This document shows, piece by piece, positions 60,232 to 64,000 of a stretch of DNA of 64,000 nucleotides (within the stretch, counting starts at the first letter, position 1; each line of letters opens with the position of its first letter). A program made the translations under genes and the position numbers. Source of the stretch: Anatilimnocola floriformis (GTDB lineage: Bacteria; Planctomycetota; Planctomycetia; Pirellulales; Pirellulaceae); contig NZ_JAMLFW010000001.1 in the NCBI RefSeq assembly GCF_024256385.1, forward strand, positions 4,464,001 to 4,528,000, given 5' to 3'. Under the pieces are notes generated by a model, which saw only the letters and a program-made list of their open reading frames with translations, searched no databases and was not told the DNA's origin.

Positions 60232-62784
60232 CTATTTGCCGCTCTTCTCTTCTAGTTTCTTCAGCCGCTCTTCGAGCGCTTGATTCTGCTTGCGGAGTTT
60301 TTCGACTTCGCTGAGGAGCGTATCGGTCACCTTTTGTTTGTCTTTGATTTTGGTGACGGCTTCATCCAGGTTGCGAACCATGCGGGGCATGACCTCGCTG
60401 CTACGGCGATTTTCCAGAACAGCAATCGACGAAGCATCGGCAACTTGCACCAGTGCGTCGATCGCCGATCGGCGGACCGAGATCCGCTCGTTGTTCAGTT
60501 GTTCGTGGAGCAGCTTGAGCGCGGCCGCATCGCCGGGCTTGAGTCGGGCAAGTGTGCCAATGATTGTCACACGTCGCTCGGGTTCGAGTTGCTCGTCGAG
60601 CATCTTCGTGAGCGCGGCAACAACGGTCGTATCCTTGGCTTCGATCAATTTTTCCACGGCAGCCTTGAGGATGACTTCCTTGTGACTGTCTTGGGTGAGC
60701 GCATTGCGGAGAAGTTCGCGGCTCCCTTCTTTGTCGATGGAAGCGTAGGCCTTGAGTGCTTCGGCGACTGCGTAATAAGACTTGTCCTTTTCGATGGCGG
60801 TCTTCAAGGCAGCCTTGGTGTCGTCGTGCGAAAACTTGGCCAGGGCCGAGAGAGCATCGCGGCGGACGAACGATTTTTTGTCGACGGCGGCCTTGATCAG
60901 TGCTTTGCGAACATCGTCACCCTTCAGTTTGCCGATGGCTTTCACGGCATCCTGGCGGATGCCCCAGAATTTATCGTTCGTCGCGGCGGTGACGAGAGCA
61001 GCAGCGGCTTCTTTGTCGTCTTCGATGGCGGCCAGACCGGCGATCGCTTGCGAGCGTGGCATCAGGTATTCGCAGTTCGTCAACTGATCGAGCAGCTCAT
61101 CCTGATCTTTGTTGAACGTCAGCTTTTTCAGAATCCAATCCTGAGGATCAAAGACGACCCGCGTCGGCCGTTCGTCGGCATCGAAGTGGAAAGTCTCTTC
61201 GGCTTTGGTGATGGTGACGCGACGGAGTTTTGATTTCTTGCCGTGGCCGATTTCGAATTCGGCGCTGGTGCGAAATAGTGGCGTCGTTTCGTCAACCTTT
61301 TGCGTTTGCTTGACGGTGACGCGAACTTGCTTGGCCGCAGCGTCGTAATCCCAACTGACGTTGAACTCGGGGTGGCCACCCTTGTAGAGCCATTGGTCAA
61401 AGAACCAGTTCATGCCCTGTCCGGTCGCTTCTTCAATCGCGGTCCGCAGATCGGCGGTTTCGACCGTGCGGAAGTGATTCACTTCAGCGTAGCGGCGAAT
61501 GGCCTTCCAAAACATTTCGTCGCCAAGCTCGTACCGCAGCATGTGCAGCACACGACCACCCTTGGGATAGGAATGGCCGTCGAACATATTCTCGGGCGAG
61601 CCATAGCGATAGTTGACGATCGAGCGGCGGTAACGGGCGTCTTCACCTTGATAGTCGCGAGCTTCGGCGGCGCGATGCCAGGTAGCTTCGTCCCAGCCCT
61701 CGTCGTGTTCGGTCCAGAGCGTCGCGAAATAAGTCGCGAAACTTTCGTTCAACCACAGTTCGCCCCAGTCTTTGCACGTCAGCAGATCGCCCCACCATTG
61801 GTGAGCTAGCTCGTGCGCGACAAGGCCGATGCTGCTGACGTCTTCGTGGGCCCGCTCATCGTGGAGCGTGTCGAGATTGAGAGTCGTGGCCGAGGTGTGC
61901 TCCATGCCGCCCCATTCGTATTCGTCGACGCAGATCTGAGCGTACTTCGGCCAAGCGTAGCGATAGCCGATCTTCTGCGAGAAGTATTTCACCATCGCAG
62001 GCGTTTTGTCGAAGCTGCGGGCCGCATCGCCGAGTCGACCGCGCGGCACATAGGAAAGAACCGGAATTCCGTCCCAGCTGTCTTCGAGCACTTCGAAGTC
62101 GCCAGCGACGACCGACATCAAATACGGAACGTGCGAGCGAGCCTGCGTCCAATGCCAGGTCGTTTCGTTGCCGTTTTCCTTTTTGCTGGTCAGCACGCCG
62201 TTCGAGAGAACGACATACTTGCTCGGCACGGTGGCCACGATTTCGCTGGTGATGCGATCGCCGGGAGCATCGACGCACGGCAGCCAGTAGCGAGCAAACT
62301 CGGGCTCACTCTGCGTCCACACCATCCTCGGCTGCGACGGCTCGGCCGCATCGGGCACGACAAAGTGAAAACCGTTCTTCGGTTTGGAGATGGAGTAATC
62401 GATTTCGATCGTCAGCGCGGCGCCAGCGGGTTTTTCACTCGGCAAGTCGATCGTCAGCTGCTTGTTGCGATGGTTGTACTTGAGTTCCTTCCGTTCGACG
62501 GCAGCGCTTCCTTCCTTGGCTTCGATCAGCGTCACTCCTTTGATCTGCATATCGGCTGCATCAAGTTCGATCGACTTAGCCGCTTTGAAGAGCTCGAGCT
62601 TGTGCGTCGCCTTCCCCTCGACCGACTGTTTCTCGAGATCCAACTTCAAATCGAGGCGAATGTGCTGCTGATCGATCTCGCGCGTGCGGAGCGATTTCGG
62701 CGGCGCGGTGAACGGGCCGGGGCGCTGAGCAGCGGCATGGTGGAAAGTTACTAAGGCAAGCAGCACAGATAGGAAGTAACGCAT
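60232..62784 (-). CDS. M1-family aminopeptidase with HEAT-repeat and coiled-coil tail
   Basis: 850 residues with a signal peptide (residues 1-19). Exopeptidase motif WGGMEHTSAT (substrate N-terminus) and zinc motif HELAHQWWG with the downstream Glu in NESFATYF. The catalytic part matches M1 aminopeptidases to about residue 540. From about residue 560 to 815 are HEAT-like repeats (AAALVTAATNDKFWGIRQDAVKAIGKLKGD and similar), and the end (EVEKLRKQNQALEERLKKLEEK) is a coiled coil. Secreted or periplasmic. Confidence 0.93.
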   Translation of the reverse strand: MRYFLSVLLALVTFHHAAAQRPGPFTAPPKSLRTREIDQQHIRLDLKLDLEKQSVEGKATHKLELFKAAKSIELDAADMQIKGVTLIEAKEGSAAVERKELKYNHRNKQLTIDLPSEKPAGAALTIEIDYSISKPKNGFHFVVPDAAEPSQPRMVWTQSEPEFARYWLPCVDAPGDRITSEIVATVPSKYVVLSNGVLTSKKENGNETTWHWTQARSHVPYLMSVVAGDFEVLEDSWDGIPVLSYVPRGRLGDAARSFDKTPAMVKYFSQKIGYRYAWPKYAQICVDEYEWGGMEHTSATTLNLDTLHDERAHEDVSSIGLVAHELAHQWWGDLLTCKDWGELWLNESFATYFATLWTEHDEGWDEATWHRAAEARDYQGEDARYRRSIVNYRYGSPENMFDGHSYPKGGRVLHMLRYELGDEMFWKAIRRYAEVNHFRTVETADLRTAIEEATGQGMNWFFDQWLYKGGHPEFNVSWDYDAAAKQVRVTVKQTQKVDETTPLFRTSAEFEIGHGKKSKLRRVTITKAEETFHFDADERPTRVVFDPQDWILKKLTFNKDQDELLDQLTNCEYLMPRSQAIAGLAAIEDDKEAAAALVTAATNDKFWGIRQDAVKAIGKLKGDDVRKALIKAAVDKKSFVRRDALSALAKFSHDDTKAALKTAIEKDKSYYAVAEALKAYASIDKEGSRELLRNALTQDSHKEVILKAAVEKLIEAKDTTVVAALTKMLDEQLEPERRVTIIGTLARLKPGDAAALKLLHEQLNNERISVRRSAIDALVQVADASSIAVLENRRSSEVMPRMVRNLDEAVTKIKDKQKVTDTLLSEVEKLRKQNQALEERLKKLEEKSGK

Positions 62785-63119
62785 GATGTCGCTGGACGCT
62801 CGCGGTGTTTCAGCTGAAGGAGCAGACTTACGAATGCTACAGCCTAAATACGGAGCAGGCGAAATGACAGCTCACGTTGAGGAAGCCCTGAAACATTCGA
62901 AAAATTAAGCTTCGGAACGGGCTGGCTTGCATTACGAAAAGTAGTATCACGTGCGCCGGCAACTATACTGGATTCCCTACGCCACCCGGGGCCTTCCCTC
63001 CTGCGTGTGCGTTTATTACGACCTTGCGACGGGCAGGGATCTCCGTCGGGCCGCGATTCTCTCCATCGCGTTTTTTCGGCCCGTGAGTGCATACACATTG
63101 GTTCGCAGAGGAGCCGTGG
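62785..63119. promoter_or_regulatory. Leader region of the sugar dehydrogenase with a terminator-like hairpin
   Basis: 335 bases. At 63052-63076 a perfect six-base stem CGCGAT/ATCGCG with a seven-base loop is followed by six T, the form of an intrinsic terminator, 44 bases before the ATG. A second pairing, GGGCCG/CGGCCC (63048-63053 with 63077-63082), competes with it. The rest holds no gene. Confidence 0.5.
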
Positions 63120-64000
63120 ATGATTCCGCGATCGGAACGTTTTCGCCCTGGTCACTTGACGCGCAGCCGGCGCTTGCGGCTGGAGCAGTTGGAGTCGCGC
63201 CATTTGCTCAGCACTCTGCCTGCGGGGTTTCAGGAGGATTTGGTGGCCGGCGGCTTGTACGAGCCGACGTCGATCACCGTCGCGCCCGATGGTCGCATCT
63301 TTGTGACCGAAAAGCCTTACGGCGTGCGGGTCATCGAGAATGGTCAGTTGCTGCCTACGCCGTTTGTTTCGCTTGATGTGGAGCGGGCGGGCGAACGTGG
63401 TGTGGAAGGCTTGGTTTTCGATCCGAACTTCGCGCAGAACCGCTATCTCTATGTTTACTACACGCACGAAACGGCAACTGGTTCGTTCGACCGGCTCAGT
63501 CGCTTTACGGCCAGCGCGAGCAATCCCAATGTCGCCGAGGCGAACAGCGAATTCGTATTGATCGATGGCATTCCGACCAGCGAACCGGGCTTTCATAACG
63601 GCGGCGTGTTGCAGTTCGGCGCCGATGGCATGCTGTATCTCGGTGTCGGCGACACCGGTAACACGGCGCTCGCGCAAGACCTCAGCAAGTTGCAAGGCAA
63701 AATCTTGCGATTGAACGTTGGGAATGGAGCGAACATCATTCCCAGCGACAATCCGTTCGTGAACACGTCTGGCGCGCGGGGCGAGATCTGGGCTTACGGT
63801 TTTCGCAATCCCTTCACCGGCGACATGGTTCCTGGCACCAATCGGCTAATCATCGGCGACGTCGGCAGCGACGATTGGGAAGAGATCAACGAAGTTGCCA
63901 AGGGGAAGAACTACGGCTGGCCGCTCGCGGAGGGTGTGGTTTCGGATCCACAATTCACCAACCCACTCTATGCCTATCCGCACGCTGGTGATGGGGCAGC
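63120..64000 (+). CDS. Secreted PQQ-type sugar dehydrogenase, N-terminal part
   Basis: An open frame from the ATG at 63120 continues beyond the right edge (293 residues visible). The N-terminus RRLRLEQLESRHLLS is a LEPR-XLL-like segment known from planctomycete secreted proteins. Then follows a glucose/sorbosone dehydrogenase domain: PDGRIFVTEKPYGVRV, GVEGLVFDPNF, PGFHNGGVLQFGADGMLYLGVGDTG, AYGFRNPFTG and WEEINEVAKGKNYGWP. GAGGAG lies about ten bases before the ATG. Confidence 0.92.
   Translation, partial: MIPRSERFRPGHLTRSRRLRLEQLESRHLLSTLPAGFQEDLVAGGLYEPTSITVAPDGRIFVTEKPYGVRVIENGQLLPTPFVSLDVERAGERGVEGLVFDPNFAQNRYLYVYYTHETATGSFDRLSRFTASASNPNVAEANSEFVLIDGIPTSEPGFHNGGVLQFGADGMLYLGVGDTGNTALAQDLSKLQGKILRLNVGNGANIIPSDNPFVNTSGARGEIWAYGFRNPFTGDMVPGTNRLIIGDVGSDDWEEINEVAKGKNYGWPLAEGVVSDPQFTNPLYAYPHAGDGA

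Noticed and set aside
62951-63376. A plus-strand open frame overlapping the dehydrogenase in another frame
   Set aside because: It overlaps the dehydrogenase N-terminus in a different frame, has no motif and no ribosome-binding site.
62844-63695. A minus-strand open frame opposite the sugar dehydrogenase start
   Set aside because: It runs against a clear secreted-enzyme N-terminus with its own GAGGAG ribosome-binding site.

Overview
The window reads as a chromosomal segment of a planctomycete, most likely of the Pirellula/Rhodopirellula group. No 16S gene is present, so this rests on gene content: an ECF-type sigma factor whose stop overlaps the start of a Ser/Thr kinase, a type I sulfatase behind that kinase, a Sla1-type SHD1 domain protein, a secreted PQQ-type sugar dehydrogenase whose N-terminus carries a LEPR-XLL-like motif, CotH-like and CehA/McbA-like secreted proteins, and many small membrane or lipoproteins. 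The DNA is moderately GC-rich and densely coding. Most ordinary genes are single or in short operons.

Layout. 1-5.5 kb: the start of a secreted TPR protein (minus strand, running off the left edge), then a plus-strand series: Rieske protein, proA, fliM, NAD kinase, secreted protein. 5.5-9.5 kb: a minus-strand signalling pair, hybrid histidine kinase then HD-GYP response regulator. 9.7-12.5 kb: zinc-ribbon membrane protein divergent from an SHD1/propeller protein. 12.5-23.6 kb: a long minus-strand block with sigma factor-kinase-sulfatase, xylose isomerase, a small membrane protein, a NarL-type histidine kinase, a CotH-like protein, an ABC exporter and a His-rich lipoprotein. 23.7-27.2 kb: a drug-type efflux operon (HlyD, ABC ATPase, ABC-2 permease). 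27.2-32.3 kb: minus-strand membrane protein, Pro-rich lipoprotein, SurE, VWA protein and CehA-like metallohydrolase. 32.5-35.9 kb: pabA-moeA, alcohol dehydrogenase and a secreted FKBP that ends in a clear terminator.

36-44.4 kb is housekeeping: AI-2E-type permease, class I FBPase, CinA-type amidohydrolase, RlmN, a histone-H1-like protein, FolC and a DUF454 protein. 44.5-52.8 kb is more accessory: sialate O-acetylesterase, a monoheme cytochrome flanked by direct copies of a dispersed repeat, a VapBC-type toxin-antitoxin pair, an octaheme cytochrome/HEAT protein, a REP-associated tyrosine transposase between copies of its palindromic element, and a sialidase-like protein. 52.8-64 kb: a large secreted protein, an Nramp-related transporter with four EF-hand-like calcium loops, a Crp-type regulator, an M1 aminopeptidase with HEAT repeats, and the start of a secreted sugar dehydrogenase.

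The clearest observations beyond normal annotation are the REP/RAYT unit (about 50.55-51.2 kb), the EF-hand-like insert in the Nramp relative (57.47-57.67 kb), the translationally coupled sigma-kinase-sulfatase cluster, and at least four families of structured dispersed repeats placed against gene ends. I saw no tRNA, rRNA, CRISPR array, prophage or complete insertion sequence. I do not claim a wholly new system.
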